DNA of 64,000 nt from an uncultured Lachnospiraceae bacterium (GCA_934294885.1 CAKRAK010000001.1:170434-234433), one strand, 5' to 3'; positions 53,890 to 63,464 are shown, counted from the stretch's first letter. Translations and numbers: made by a program. The notes: generated by a model not told the origin, from the letters alone.

Positions 53890-54684
53890 ATGTTAAAAGG
53901 AGTTTCAAAAGCAGTAAAAAAGGATGGCACCATCTATTATCGGGCATCCATCTATATAAAAGGAAAGCATATCAGTCTTGGCAGCTATGACAGGGAAGCG
54001 ATTGCCCATAAAGCATACACGGAAGCGGTTATGATTATAAAAAACAATCCTTATCATATCTCCGACTATTCCCATGAGTTTTCTCTGCCATTTTCCAATT
54101 TTGTATCCCTGCTCAATTACAGGAATACCGGTTTGTATTTTAAAACACCCATTTATTTACAGCAGGGATTTTTCTATTATTATCTTTCCACGGAACAATA
54201 CCTGATTTTTGACCGGGAGGATTTATTTTATTATGCAAATCACAAAATTCAACGGCGGGGCGGCTACTATTTCGTCTATGATTACGGCAGCCAGTATAAC
54301 ATTTTAAACCGTTACCACATAAAAAATTATGCCAAAAAAGGAACGGATTATATTTTCGTAAATAAAAATGAATGTGATTTTCGATATGAAAACATTAAGA
54401 TCATTAACGAATATGCAGGTGTGACAGAGCGTATATCCGAAGAAAATCATCAAACATCCTATTATGAATGTATCATCCATATCCGGGGAAATTATCTTGT
54501 AGGCAGGTATCCTGACAAAATCAGCGCCGCCATTGCTTATAACAAGGCGGTAGATACCCTAAGCCAAAAGGGAATTTCCAAAAAATATAACAAAAATTAC
54601 ATTCCGGAATTAACCCCTTCTCAATATGATGTACTTTATAACGAAATCTGTATTTCAGATAAAATTGAAAAATACGGAGAGTAA
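53890..54684 (+). CDS. AP2-like DNA-binding protein with degenerate HNH core
   Basis: 264 residues, one of the few plus-strand genes. Two AP2-like domains flank a middle region: residues about 4-50 (GVSKAVKKDG, YRASIYIKGKHISLGSYD, AYTEAVMII) and about 175-225 (YAGVTERISEE, YYECIIHIRGNYLVGRY, AIAYNKAVDTL). The middle ends FRYENIKIINEY, which resembles the end of HNH homing endonucleases (N-R-x-E-N-L), but the catalytic histidines are not visible. This suggests a homing endonuclease kept as a DNA-binding protein. GAGG lies seven bases before the ATG. It ends two bases before the rnpB promoter with no terminator between. Function unknown. Confidence 0.72.
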   Translation: MLKGVSKAVKKDGTIYYRASIYIKGKHISLGSYDREAIAHKAYTEAVMIIKNNPYHISDYSHEFSLPFSNFVSLLNYRNTGLYFKTPIYLQQGFFYYYLSTEQYLIFDREDLFYYANHKIQRRGGYYFVYDYGSQYNILNRYHIKNYAKKGTDYIFVNKNECDFRYENIKIINEYAGVTERISEENHQTSYYECIIHIRGNYLVGRYPDKISAAIAYNKAVDTLSQKGISKKYNKNYIPELTPSQYDVLYNEICISDKIEKYGE

Positions 54685-54685
54685 T

Positions 54686-54714
54686 TTGCAAACTGTTTTT
54701 ATTTGTGTTAAAAT
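54686..54714 (+). promoter_or_regulatory. rnpB promoter
   Basis: TTGCAA, a 17-base spacer and TAAAAT, ending six bases before the 5' end of the RNase P RNA. Confidence 0.85.
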
Positions 54715-54720
54715 TCCTTA

Positions 54721-55062
54721 GACTCAGACAAATGATCGCGGCTGCAAAACCGAAAGGCTGCAGGTGAGGAAAGTCCGGGCTTCATAGGGCAGTGTGCCGG
54801 ATAACGTCCGGTGGAGGCGACTCCCAGGCCAGTGCAACAGAAATATACCGCCAGGCAACTGGTAAGGGTGGAAAGGCGAGGTAAGAGCTCACCGCTGTCT
54901 TGGTAACAAGGCAGGCTCTGTAAACCCCACACGAAGCAAGACCGAACAGAAAACCATGTGGTTGCCCGCCACGTTTTCGGGTAGGTCGCTTGAACCTGTT
55001 GGTAACAACAGGTCTAGATAGATGATCATTCAACGACATAACCCGGCTTATCGGCTGAGTCA
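54721..55062 (+). ncRNA. rnpB: RNase P RNA (class A)
   Basis: Catalytic RNA that trims tRNA 5' ends. Conserved segments in order: GAGGAAAGTCCGGGCT, ACAGAAATATACCGCC, GGTAAGGGTGGAAAGG, GCGAGGTAAGAGCTCACCG and TAGATAGATGATC. The P1 helix closes the molecule: GACTCAG at 54721-54727 pairs with CTGAGTC at 55055-55061. It is transcribed from the plus strand; apparent open frames on the opposite strand are shadows. Confidence 0.97.
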
Positions 55063-55063
55063 A

Positions 55064-55108
55064 CAAAAAAAGAAGTCCGAAAGCAATGCTTTCAGACTTC
55101 TTTTTTAT
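55064..55108. terminator. Bidirectional terminator between rnpB and the gene at 55108
   Basis: A-rich run, AGAAGTC, GAAAGC, three-base loop, GCTTTC, GACTTCT and a T run; a 13-bp stem with one mismatch. It serves rnpB on the plus strand and the convergent minus-strand gene. Confidence 0.92.
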
Positions 55109-55824
55109 TATGCCTGATCCAAAATCGTATGATTCTCCTGCCAATAAATGCAATAGTCAATCAACCGGGTAGAGGTTCTTGGATATTTTTCTATCAATTC
55201 CTCTCTTGTATGTAATCCACCACTAATATCTGCCATAATCATTCTAATCTCCCATATCATATCCTGTCTGGACTTCTCATCCAGCAAAGAAAATATGTAA
55301 CGGCTTTTATACGGCAGGTGTGCATATATATCTGCTACCATGGTATCAACAGACACATTCTGATTCCGATAATCATCAATCAATTCAAAAACCTGATATT
55401 TTTCATCATCCGGAAAGCCTGCATGTCTGGCAATAATCTTAGAGCAAACCTCTGCGATGTCTTTATCCTTGTAACCAAAATCATCAATTCCATAGTCTGC
55501 AACACTATCTAACAGCATTTGAAAATGATGTCGAATCTGGTATTGGGGCAGCTTGGAACAATAATCTGTCAGTTCATCATGAATACCGGTCTCTTCGTCC
55601 CAATAATACAGAGCATAAACCCAATATACAAGATAGCAAATCATAATTTCATCAATACCCTCTTTTCGATCGGTAAAAGAGAAGGCGGATTTTAGTCGTG
55701 CACCCAGGCTTTTAAAGTCCGTCTCACTTAATGTCAAATCACTAATAATCCGTACACCAGGTATCTGCTCTTCAAAATACTCTTTCATCTGTGGCAAATC
55801 GAATTTTTTTCCTGAAACACCCAT
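55108..55824 (-). CDS. Hypothetical soluble protein
   Basis: 238 residues, acidic, largely helical, no signal peptide or membrane segment. I recognise no domain. Features: FDLPQMKEYFEEQIPGVRI near the start, a hydrophobic aromatic helix IMICYLVYWVYALYYWDE, and MVADIYAHLPYKSRYIFSLL in the second half. The ATG at 55824 has AAGGAGG eight bases upstream; a 39-codon extension upstream passes through the promoter and is rejected. It is monocistronic, with its own promoter and a shared terminator. Confidence 0.75.
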   Translation of the reverse strand: MGVSGKKFDLPQMKEYFEEQIPGVRIISDLTLSETDFKSLGARLKSAFSFTDRKEGIDEIMICYLVYWVYALYYWDEETGIHDELTDYCSKLPQYQIRHHFQMLLDSVADYGIDDFGYKDKDIAEVCSKIIARHAGFPDDEKYQVFELIDDYRNQNVSVDTMVADIYAHLPYKSRYIFSLLDEKSRQDMIWEIRMIMADISGGLHTREELIEKYPRTSTRLIDYCIYWQENHTILDQA

Positions 55825-55902
55825 AATAAAGCCCTCCTTACTGAAATAATCATATGCGTATATTACAAAAATCCTTGTCATTCGAACTGCAACTATGATG
55901 AT

Positions 55903-55931
55903 AGTATAGCACAAGGCTCGAAAATTGTCAC
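55903..55931 (-). promoter_or_regulatory. Promoter of the hypothetical gene
   Basis: On the minus strand GTGACA, a 17-base spacer and TATACT, about 80 bases before the ATG. Confidence 0.65.
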
Positions 55932-56024
55932 TATATTGCACAAAAATATGTTAAATTTTCATTATTTTTTCACAATTGTGTCGATTAATACAATATTTTT
56001 ATCAATACATCTATTATTCCTCAG

Positions 56025-56096
56025 AAAAAAAAGAATTGTCCCATTCACACAACGCCTTAAAATCAGCATTGGTATCATGAGACAACTCTTTTTTAT
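56025..56096 (-). terminator. Long-stem terminator after the TGS-kinase gene
   Basis: Arms at 56077-56094 and 56027-56044 can form 18 continuous pairs with two G-U pairs, around a 32-base loop, ending in a T run. It begins within ten bases of the stop codon at 56101. Confidence 0.8.
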
Positions 56097-56100
56097 CCAT

Positions 56101-57759
56101 TTATACAGGGAAGCAGCTTCCTCCCACAAATTCTCTTAATATACTGTTATTCGGAATCGTTTCAGAACTTACCGTCAGGAAATAATCCAAAAACTTCAGC
56201 AATCTCTTTGCCTCCTGATATTCCGGTGCATCGGATGGAATGGCAAATAACAAAGGTTCAATATAAGGCTTGATTACAGAAAGCTCATAAATTAATGCGG
56301 AATTAAACATTGCATCCGCTTCCTCCTGATAAGGAAAAATATTTTTTTCTTCTCCCCGTCTTACAGAATCCCACATGGCAATTGTTTTCTGTGCACTGTT
56401 TCCTCTTGTTCTTGCATCCCGGACAATTCTACGAATCAAACGTCCATCCGTTGTGGCAACTCTGTTATGTTCATCCACATTTAACTGGGTCAATGCACTG
56501 ATGTAGATTTTAAACTTGCTATAGGAAGGAAGACCGGCACTCATTTGCGGATTCAAACCGTGGATTCCCTCGATAACAAGTACATCATCCTCTTCTAACT
56601 TCAACGTATTTCCACGGTACTCCCGCTTTCCTAACTGGAAATTAAATGTCGGCATCATAACCTCGTCACCATCTAACAGTCTTGCCATATCCTGGTTAAA
56701 CTGTCCTACATCCACCGCTTCAATACATTCAAAATCAAAATCACCGTTTTCATCCTTTGGCGTATATTCCCTGTCCACAAAGTAATTGTCCAATGCAATC
56801 GGATGAGGCTTCAGACCCAAAGCCCGCAGTTGAATACTTAGGCGATGGGAAAATGTAGTCTTCCCGGAAGAGCTTGGTCCGGCAATCAATACAATTTTCT
56901 TATCCTGCTGTGCAATCTGCGTCGCAATTTCTGCGATATTCTTTTCCTGCAATGCTTCCTGCACCAGCATCAAATCCCCGATTTCACCCTTGGCAATGGC
57001 ATCATTCAATCCTCCTACCGTATCAATATTCAGCATCACACCCCAGTTATCCGACTGCTTTAATACAGAAAACAGCTTGTCAGCCGGTTTAAATTCAGGA
57101 AGAACATCCGGATTTCTACGCTCCGGCATCTGTAAAACAAATCCGTCTGCATATGAATATAAAGCAAACTGCTTAAGATATCCGGTAGAAGGAACCATAT
57201 ATCCGTAATAATAATCCTCATATCCATCCAGACGATATGCATTGGCATTAGAGGCACGGCGATATTTGAATAATTTTACCTTATCCTGACGTCCCTGCAT
57301 ATCAAAACGCTTCATCAAATCACTGGATTTGTATGTATGCTTTTCAATCGGCAGATCCTTTTCCACCAATTCTCTCATTTTTTCGGTTACTTCTTTTAAA
57401 AGACTCTCTGTCACTTTGGCAGTCTTACTGTTTAATTCACAATAATAGCCCTTACTGAAAGAGAATAAAACCCGAATCCATCCATTGGAGCCACGCTTCT
57501 TTAACACCTCCCGAAATGCCTTCAGCATAAGAAGCGTCATGCTTCTTTTATAGGTATCGGAACCCACCTTATCAGCAGTTGTAACAAAGGAAATCTCTAC
57601 ATCCATCCGAACCGGTTTATATAATTCCGTTAACCGTCCGTTTACGTAAGCGAGAACGATCACGCCATGTTCTTCACTGCCATATTCCTTTGCAATTTCC
57701 TGCAGGGTTGTTCCCTTTTCCACCTGATAAACTGCTCCATCAATCGTTATTTTTATCAT
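56101..57759 (-). CDS. TGS-domain uridine kinase-like protein
   Basis: 552 residues. Residues 1-62 are a TGS domain, about 63-250 resemble the second editing-type domain of threonyl-tRNA synthetase without clear catalytic residues, and about 285-490 are a uridine kinase/phosphoribulokinase domain with P-loop GPSSSGKT (294-301), ALDNYFVDREYTP and VIEGIHGLNP. This architecture is common in Clostridia and the cellular role is not settled. The ATG at 57759 has GGAGGG six bases upstream; a 19-codon extension is rejected. It follows nif3 by 32 bases and is probably the last gene of the rpoD operon. Confidence 0.88.
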   Translation of the reverse strand: MIKITIDGAVYQVEKGTTLQEIAKEYGSEEHGVIVLAYVNGRLTELYKPVRMDVEISFVTTADKVGSDTYKRSMTLLMLKAFREVLKKRGSNGWIRVLFSFSKGYYCELNSKTAKVTESLLKEVTEKMRELVEKDLPIEKHTYKSSDLMKRFDMQGRQDKVKLFKYRRASNANAYRLDGYEDYYYGYMVPSTGYLKQFALYSYADGFVLQMPERRNPDVLPEFKPADKLFSVLKQSDNWGVMLNIDTVGGLNDAIAKGEIGDLMLVQEALQEKNIAEIATQIAQQDKKIVLIAGPSSSGKTTFSHRLSIQLRALGLKPHPIALDNYFVDREYTPKDENGDFDFECIEAVDVGQFNQDMARLLDGDEVMMPTFNFQLGKREYRGNTLKLEEDDVLVIEGIHGLNPQMSAGLPSYSKFKIYISALTQLNVDEHNRVATTDGRLIRRIVRDARTRGNSAQKTIAMWDSVRRGEEKNIFPYQEEADAMFNSALIYELSVIKPYIEPLLFAIPSDAPEYQEAKRLLKFLDYFLTVSSETIPNNSILREFVGGSCFPV

Positions 57760-57791
57760 TGTAATCCCTCCTTTAATCTTCTGACCTTGTT

Positions 57792-58592
57792 TCATGAAAC
57801 AATCTGTACCGGGCATCCCATATCTACACCCATTACCTCGACAGTTTCATCAACATGTTCTTTTAAATAGGAAACAATATAGTCAATAAATATATGCTCC
57901 AATCCATAATGAGTGGCATCAATAACCGTCATTCCCATGTCCATCCCATCCACTCCGCTATGATGACCGTAATCTCCTGTTATATATAACTCATATCCAT
58001 TATGATATACCTGCTCCATCTCGCTTTTTCCGGCTCCCGGGAGAATCGCTGCTTTCTCATATATTTTTTCTTTCATCGCTTCGTTTTGATAGAGCATAAC
58101 AAAATCCAGATTGAATTTTTCCTTTACATAAGACGCAGCCTGTGCTCCTGTCATAGGTTCCGGCAGTCTGCCATACCGTCCCATGCCCTGAGTCTTATCA
58201 TTCTCGCAGACCTCAACAGGTGACACATCTGACAGATTCATATAGTCAGGTCCCGCTGCCAGCTCTGCCATCCCACCTACTGCATCAAAGTTCGTATGCA
58301 TAGCATAATAGCAAATTCCATGCTCTGCCAAAGACAAAATCTTTTCTCCTGTAATATTGGATTCATTTACCGTCTTCACCGGAGAAAAAATCATAGGATG
58401 ATGGGTAACCAGCATATCAATATGATGTTTGATTCCATATTCAATTACATCCTTTGAAGCATCCAATGAAACCAAAATACGTTTTACTTCTTTTCCTCTT
58501 CTGCCGACTAACAAGCCTACATTATCCCAGCTGCATGCATAATCCGCAGGAGACAGCTGATCCAGTATATCCATAACATCCTGACATATCAT
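57792..58592 (-). CDS. NIF3-like dinuclear metal protein
   Basis: 266 residues. NIF3/YqfO family (annotated in some databases as GTP cyclohydrolase type 2-like; the true substrate is uncertain). Metal-binding residues lie in MLVTHHPMIFSP (two histidines), HTNFDAVGGM, and YGHHSGVDGM toward the end; SWDNVGLLVG at the N terminus is also typical. It follows trmK by 48 bases, an arrangement widely conserved in Firmicutes. GGAGG precedes the ATG. Confidence 0.93.
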   Translation of the reverse strand: MICQDVMDILDQLSPADYACSWDNVGLLVGRRGKEVKRILVSLDASKDVIEYGIKHHIDMLVTHHPMIFSPVKTVNESNITGEKILSLAEHGICYYAMHTNFDAVGGMAELAAGPDYMNLSDVSPVEVCENDKTQGMGRYGRLPEPMTGAQAASYVKEKFNLDFVMLYQNEAMKEKIYEKAAILPGAGKSEMEQVYHNGYELYITGDYGHHSGVDGMDMGMTVIDATHYGLEHIFIDYIVSYLKEHVDETVEVMGVDMGCPVQIVS

Positions 58593-58640
58593 AACCCACG
58601 TCCTCCATCTTCTATTACAATCGACAGACCCAAGCAGAAA

Positions 58641-59417
58641 TCAGTCTGGGTAGTATTGCAACCCTTTTTGATTATCCTCAATTGCCTGTTTTACTTCTTC
58701 CAATCGTTTTTCTGTACGCTTTGACAGCTCTTTTCCGGTCTGTTCAAGCTGTCTTTTAATGCCGTCTAATTCATCCGATATATCATTCAAGGTATCCTTT
58801 TCATGTAAAAGATACTGTTTTAATATCTCATTTTGATGAAGCAGATTATATCTCCCATACAAAAAATCCGTTCTGTCATATTCATGACACAAATGACAGC
58901 TCATTCCATCCCGGCTTCTTAAAATCTCCGGCTGTGCCATCATAACTGTATAATACTTTCCCTCATCAATCACTACATTTTCTTTTGTGATACTATATTG
59001 ATTTTCCAGCAAAAATTTTCTTAATTTGTATAGCTCGGACTGTGGCTGTAAAACCAAAACAGGACCTTTACTGCCATCTGCAGGTCTTAGCTTTTCCATG
59101 CTCCGGCTCAATATCTCAGTAATCAGCAATCCACCCATTCCCGCTATCACAACTGTATCCGCTTCCTTTAACGAAAGCCCCTCCAGTCCGTTGCTTAATC
59201 GAATATCAATGACCGACTCATAGCCTGCACGTATAATATTCTGGGTTGCAATCTCCAAAGGTCCCTTTCGAACATCCATGGCAATTACTTTTTTAGCAAT
59301 TGCCCGCTCAACCAAGGCAATGGAAACATAAGCATGATCGCAGCCAATATCTGCAACACATTGGGCATTTTCCGGAACAAGGCTTACCACAGCTTCCATT
59401 CGTTCTGATAAATTCAT
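58641..59417 (-). CDS. trmK: tRNA (adenine(22)-N1)-methyltransferase
   Basis: 258 residues. TrmK uses SAM to methylate A22 of certain tRNAs. Motif I VADIGCDHAYVSIALVE, IAMDVRKGPLEIA, RLSNGLEGL, and TVVIAGMGGLLI for the catalytic region are clear; the C-terminal third is a coiled coil (NDISDELDGIKRQLEQTGKE) as in the family. GGAG lies five bases before the ATG and overlaps the rpoD stop, so the two genes are coupled. Confidence 0.94.
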   Translation of the reverse strand: MNLSERMEAVVSLVPENAQCVADIGCDHAYVSIALVERAIAKKVIAMDVRKGPLEIATQNIIRAGYESVIDIRLSNGLEGLSLKEADTVVIAGMGGLLITEILSRSMEKLRPADGSKGPVLVLQPQSELYKLRKFLLENQYSITKENVVIDEGKYYTVMMAQPEILRSRDGMSCHLCHEYDRTDFLYGRYNLLHQNEILKQYLLHEKDTLNDISDELDGIKRQLEQTGKELSKRTEKRLEEVKQAIEDNQKGLQYYPD

Positions 59418-59419
59418 AT

Positions 59420-60640
59420 TTACTCCAAATAGTCTCTCAGCTTACGGCTTCTGCTTGGATGTCTTAATTTACGCAGTGCCTTTGCTTCAATCTGACGAAT
59501 TCTTTCACGGGTTACGTTAAACTCTTTTCCCACTTCCTCTAAGGTTCTGGCTCTTCCGTCATCCAACCCGAATCGAAGTCTTAATACTTTCTGTTCTCTT
59601 TCCGTTAATGTTGATAACACTTCAACCAGCTGCTCCTTTAACAGAGTAAATGCTGCCGCATCCGCAGGTACCGGTACATTTTCATCCTGAATAAAGTCCC
59701 CTAAATGACTGTCTTCCTCCTCACCGATTGGAGTTTCCAAAGATACAGGCTCCTGAGAAATCTTTAAGATCTCACGTACACGTTCTACAGGAATTTCCAT
59801 CTCTTCTGCAATCTCCTCAGGTGTAGCCTCTCTGCCTAATTCCTGCAACAACTGACGGGATACACGGATTAATTTGTTAATAGTTTCCACCATATGAACC
59901 GGGATTCGGATCGTTCTTGCCTGATCCGCAATGGCTCTTGTAATCGCCTGACGAATCCACCATGTTGCATAGGTAGAGAATTTGTAACCCTTATGATAAT
60001 CGAACTTTTCAACAGCCTTAATCAGTCCAAGATTTCCCTCCTGGATCAGATCAAGAAACAGCATACCTCTTCCCACATATCGCTTAGCAATACTTACAAC
60101 CAGACGAAGGTTTGCCTCTGCCAGCTTTTTCTTTGCATTTTCTCCCATTAAAATAATTTTATTCAGTTCTTTTTTCCCATCCTCATCTAACTCATCGCCC
60201 ATTTCTTCAAGCTGGATCTGAGCCAGATCTCCTGCTTCCATCTTCTTTGCAAGCTCAATTTCTTCCTCAGCACTTAAAAGAGGTACCTTACCAATCTCTT
60301 TTAAGTACATTCTTACGGGATCTTCAATGTTTGTTCCTTCAGGAATAGTCAGGTCTATCTTATCAACCTCTATATCTTCAGCATTTTCAACATCCAATAA
60401 GGCATCCTCATCCGGCTCTTCATCATCATCCGGAATGGTTAAAACATCTACCTTATTCTGCTCCAGAAATTCAAAAATCCGCTCCATCAATTCGGTAGTC
60501 AACTCAAAATCCTTAGTAAAAAATGCAATGATTTCTGTATCCTCAATTACATTTTTTCTCTTTTTTGCTGTTGCTAAAAGCTCATTTAATCTTTCCTGAA
60601 ACTTCGCTTCATCAAATGCCTGTGTATTTTTCTCTGCCAT
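59420..60640 (-). CDS. rpoD: RNA polymerase primary sigma factor
   Basis: 406 residues. Sigma-70 with a short acidic N-terminal region, region 1.2 (DPVRMYLKEIGKVPLLS), region 2 (FDYHKGYKFSTYATWWIRQA for -10 recognition and melting), region 3 and region 4 (TRERIRQIEAKALRKLRHPS for -35 recognition). The ATG at 60640 has GGAGG nine bases upstream. It lies 38 bases after dnaG; dnaG-rpoD is the classic macromolecular synthesis pair. The TTGACA/TATAAT promoters in this window fit its specificity. Confidence 0.98.
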   Translation of the reverse strand: MAEKNTQAFDEAKFQERLNELLATAKKRKNVIEDTEIIAFFTKDFELTTELMERIFEFLEQNKVDVLTIPDDDEEPDEDALLDVENAEDIEVDKIDLTIPEGTNIEDPVRMYLKEIGKVPLLSAEEEIELAKKMEAGDLAQIQLEEMGDELDEDGKKELNKIILMGENAKKKLAEANLRLVVSIAKRYVGRGMLFLDLIQEGNLGLIKAVEKFDYHKGYKFSTYATWWIRQAITRAIADQARTIRIPVHMVETINKLIRVSRQLLQELGREATPEEIAEEMEIPVERVREILKISQEPVSLETPIGEEEDSHLGDFIQDENVPVPADAAAFTLLKEQLVEVLSTLTEREQKVLRLRFGLDDGRARTLEEVGKEFNVTRERIRQIEAKALRKLRHPSRSRKLRDYLE

Positions 60641-60678
60641 AGTTTTTATCCTCCCTTTACTATGCATCTTTTTATTCT

Positions 60679-62451
60679 TTATTGATTTAATTTGAGGCGA
60701 TTTAAATTTGACTTTTCCGTCATCAGTTTGTTTAACAAAACACCATCGCCCTTGGCATGCTCCATTTTATAATCAATGCTTCTTCTTTTGATTCTTTTTA
60801 CCAACTCTAACACAACACTGTTTTTTTCATTCTCTGCGACTTCTTTATCAAAACCCTGTTGCATAATTTCGGAAACCTTTTCGTGCTCCTCTTTGCTTTC
60901 GTAATGATTCATAATTGCCGCAGGCATTACAGTTCCCGTTGCCTTATATTGTTGGAACAACATCTCTACAATCTCATGATATACCGGTTCTATAAAATCC
61001 TCTGGGGTGATAATACCCTCAAGCTTTGCAAATAAAGTTGTATCATTAATCAACCATGTAATCAGCAGCCGTTCTGTCTTTAACTGCTGTTTTTCTTTCT
61101 CCTCTGCCAAAGAAGTTCTTGGTTTCGGCTGTGAAAATGCAACAGATACTTCCCGTCCTTCCATTGCGGTTCCGTATTTGGTAACCGTTGCCTTTAACCC
61201 ATCCTTATCAATCTCATAAAGCTTCGAAATGGTATCAATATAATTCTTACGCTCCATCTTGTCATTTATTAACGCAAGTCTCTGGGCAACCTTCTTTTGA
61301 AATTCCGTTCGTTCCTGAGGATCCTCCTGATTATACCCGGATGCCAAAAGGTCTATCTCAAACATTGTTCCGCTCTTGGCATTTGTTACACGCCGTTCAA
61401 ACTCTTCTGTTCCTTCTGCCTGAATCAATTCATCAGGATCCTTATAAGGTTTTAAGGAAATTACCCGTGCCGGCATCTCAAACTCCCGCATAATTTCCAA
61501 GGCTCTTAATGCTGCCTTCGTTCCGGCCTCATCACTATCATAAGCAAGATACACATGATCCGTATACCGTTTGATCAGATTCACCTGTCCAACGGTGAGT
61601 GCCGTTCCCAAGGATGCCACAGCATTATCAAAGCCTGCCTGATGCATGGAAATGACATCCATATATCCTTCACAGAAAATAATGCCGCTCCGTTTACTCT
61701 TTTTTGCAAGATTCAATCCATACAAATTACGGCTTTTGTCAAAAATCATGGTATCCTGTGTATTAATGTATTTGGGTTTGCCGTCACCCATAGTCCTTCC
61801 GCCAAATCCAATCACACGATTATTCGTATCTATAATAGGATACATAACACGATTCCAAAAACGGTCAGATGCACCGTATTTTTCATCAAAGCGAATCAGT
61901 CCGGAATCCTTCAAATCCCCATCCGTATAACCTTTACTCTTTAAGTATTTGTATAAATCGTCCCGATATACATCAGAATAACCCAAACCGAATTTGTTGA
62001 TTGTCTCATCCGACAACCCTCTGTTTTTCAAATAGTCAAGCGCTTTCGTTCCATGCTCTGTTTTAATCAGATAATGAAAATATGCCGCTGCCAATTTGTT
62101 CATTTCCTTCATCCTTGTACGCTGGTCAGCCTGTTTTCTGGCATCCTCCGACATACTCTGCTTCGGCAATTCATATCCGACCCGTTCCGCTAACTGTTCT
62201 ACCGCTTCCGGAAAAGAAAGATTTTCATGCTCCATCAAAAAGGTATAGACATTTCCTCCAACGCCGCAGCCAAAACAGTGATACATCTGTTTGTCCCGGC
62301 TGACATGAAAGGATGGTGTCTTCTCATGATGAAACGGACAGCATGCCGTATAAGAATTTCCTTTATGCTTAAGGTTTACATAACTATTTATCACATCCAC
62401 GATGTCATTTCTGGAACGTACTTCCTCAACTACTTCATCTGTATAATACAT
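60679..62451 (-). CDS. dnaG: DNA primase
   Basis: 590 residues. Makes RNA primers at the replication fork. Zinc ligands C38, H41, C59 and C62 lie in CPFHHEKTPSFHV and YHCFGCGVGGN; the catalytic TOPRIM part has GIIFCEGYMDVISMHQAG and VYLAYDSDEAG; the C-terminal part binds DnaB helicase. It starts eight bases after dgt. Confidence 0.98.
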   Translation of the reverse strand: MYYTDEVVEEVRSRNDIVDVINSYVNLKHKGNSYTACCPFHHEKTPSFHVSRDKQMYHCFGCGVGGNVYTFLMEHENLSFPEAVEQLAERVGYELPKQSMSEDARKQADQRTRMKEMNKLAAAYFHYLIKTEHGTKALDYLKNRGLSDETINKFGLGYSDVYRDDLYKYLKSKGYTDGDLKDSGLIRFDEKYGASDRFWNRVMYPIIDTNNRVIGFGGRTMGDGKPKYINTQDTMIFDKSRNLYGLNLAKKSKRSGIIFCEGYMDVISMHQAGFDNAVASLGTALTVGQVNLIKRYTDHVYLAYDSDEAGTKAALRALEIMREFEMPARVISLKPYKDPDELIQAEGTEEFERRVTNAKSGTMFEIDLLASGYNQEDPQERTEFQKKVAQRLALINDKMERKNYIDTISKLYEIDKDGLKATVTKYGTAMEGREVSVAFSQPKPRTSLAEEKEKQQLKTERLLITWLINDTTLFAKLEGIITPEDFIEPVYHEIVEMLFQQYKATGTVMPAAIMNHYESKEEHEKVSEIMQQGFDKEVAENEKNSVVLELVKRIKRRSIDYKMEHAKGDGVLLNKLMTEKSNLNRLKLNQ

Positions 62452-62459
62452 CTATCCAC

Positions 62460-63464
62460 CTACCGTTTCCAACCTGACGGTTCAAAAGCCTCCTGGAATT
62501 TTAGTACTGCATAATTATCCGTCATGCCTGCAATATAATCACATACAATCTGTTCCCGGTCTTCCCCTTCCTGAATCAACATAACATATTCTTCAGCAAG
62601 CATTTCCGGATGAGCATTGTAAAACTGAAATAATTCCTGCAGCATACGCTTGGCTTTGCCTTCTTCTCCCTTCGCCACCGGATTCGTATATACCGTATCA
62701 AACAAAAAGCTACGCAGTCTCGTCATTGCCTGCTTAATCTCATAGGAACAGATAATATCATTCTTTCCTTCACTGTTCGCAATTACATCATGAATAATCG
62801 TATTCAATCTGTCTCTGGTGCAATTTCCCAATATATCTGTACACGCCTTTGGCAAATCCTCTTCTAACAGGATTCCTCCACGAATGGCATCATCAATATC
62901 ATGATTAATATAAGCAATCTTATCTGCTATCTGGACAATTTTCCCCTCCAAAGTAGAAGGATTCCCGGTGGTTTTATGATTCAGGATTCCGTCTCTTACT
63001 TCAATAGTCAGATTCAGTCCTTTTCCCTTTTTTTCAAGCCGTTCTACCACACGGATACTTTGTTCATTGTGCTTGAAGCCTTTTGTACATACTTCATTCA
63101 ACGCTCTTTCTCCTGCATGTCCAAACGGTGTATGTCCCAGATCGTGTCCAAGAGCAATCGCCTCTGTCAGTTCCTCGTTCAAACGCAATGCTCTGGCAAT
63201 GGTTCTTGCAGTCTGGGATACCTCTAGGGTATGTGTCAATCTGGTACGATAATGGTCTCCCTCCGGAGATAAAAATACCTGGGTTTTTTGTTTTAACCGC
63301 CTAAATGACTTACAATGTAATATCCGATCTCTGTCCCTTTGATAAATGGTTCTCACATCACACATCGGTTCTTCCCGGTCACGTCCCTTTGATTGATCCG
63401 AAAAGGATGCATATTCACACAAATATTCATGTTCCCAAGCTTCTAATTTTTCCCGAACATTCAT
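62460..63464 (-). CDS. dgt: Deoxyguanosinetriphosphate triphosphohydrolase-like HD protein
   Basis: 334 residues. HD-domain dNTPase family. Metal ligands H78 in TRLTHTLEVSQ and H107-D108 in LGHDLGHTPFGHAGE, with RRLKQKTQVFLSPEGDHYR before them, are characteristic of the dGTPase-like group found upstream of dnaG in Firmicutes. The ATG at 63464 has AAGGA seven bases upstream; a nine-codon upstream extension is less likely. First gene of the dgt-dnaG-rpoD-trmK-nif3 operon. Confidence 0.93.
   Translation of the reverse strand: MNVREKLEAWEHEYLCEYASFSDQSKGRDREEPMCDVRTIYQRDRDRILHCKSFRRLKQKTQVFLSPEGDHYRTRLTHTLEVSQTARTIARALRLNEELTEAIALGHDLGHTPFGHAGERALNEVCTKGFKHNEQSIRVVERLEKKGKGLNLTIEVRDGILNHKTTGNPSTLEGKIVQIADKIAYINHDIDDAIRGGILLEEDLPKACTDILGNCTRDRLNTIIHDVIANSEGKNDIICSYEIKQAMTRLRSFLFDTVYTNPVAKGEEGKAKRMLQELFQFYNAHPEMLAEEYVMLIQEGEDREQIVCDYIAGMTDNYAVLKFQEAFEPSGWKR

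Noticed and set aside
54708..55153. Minus-strand open frames across the RNase P RNA gene
   Set aside because: They run antisense to conserved rnpB segments, with no ribosome binding site or recognisable protein; they are shadows of the RNA gene.
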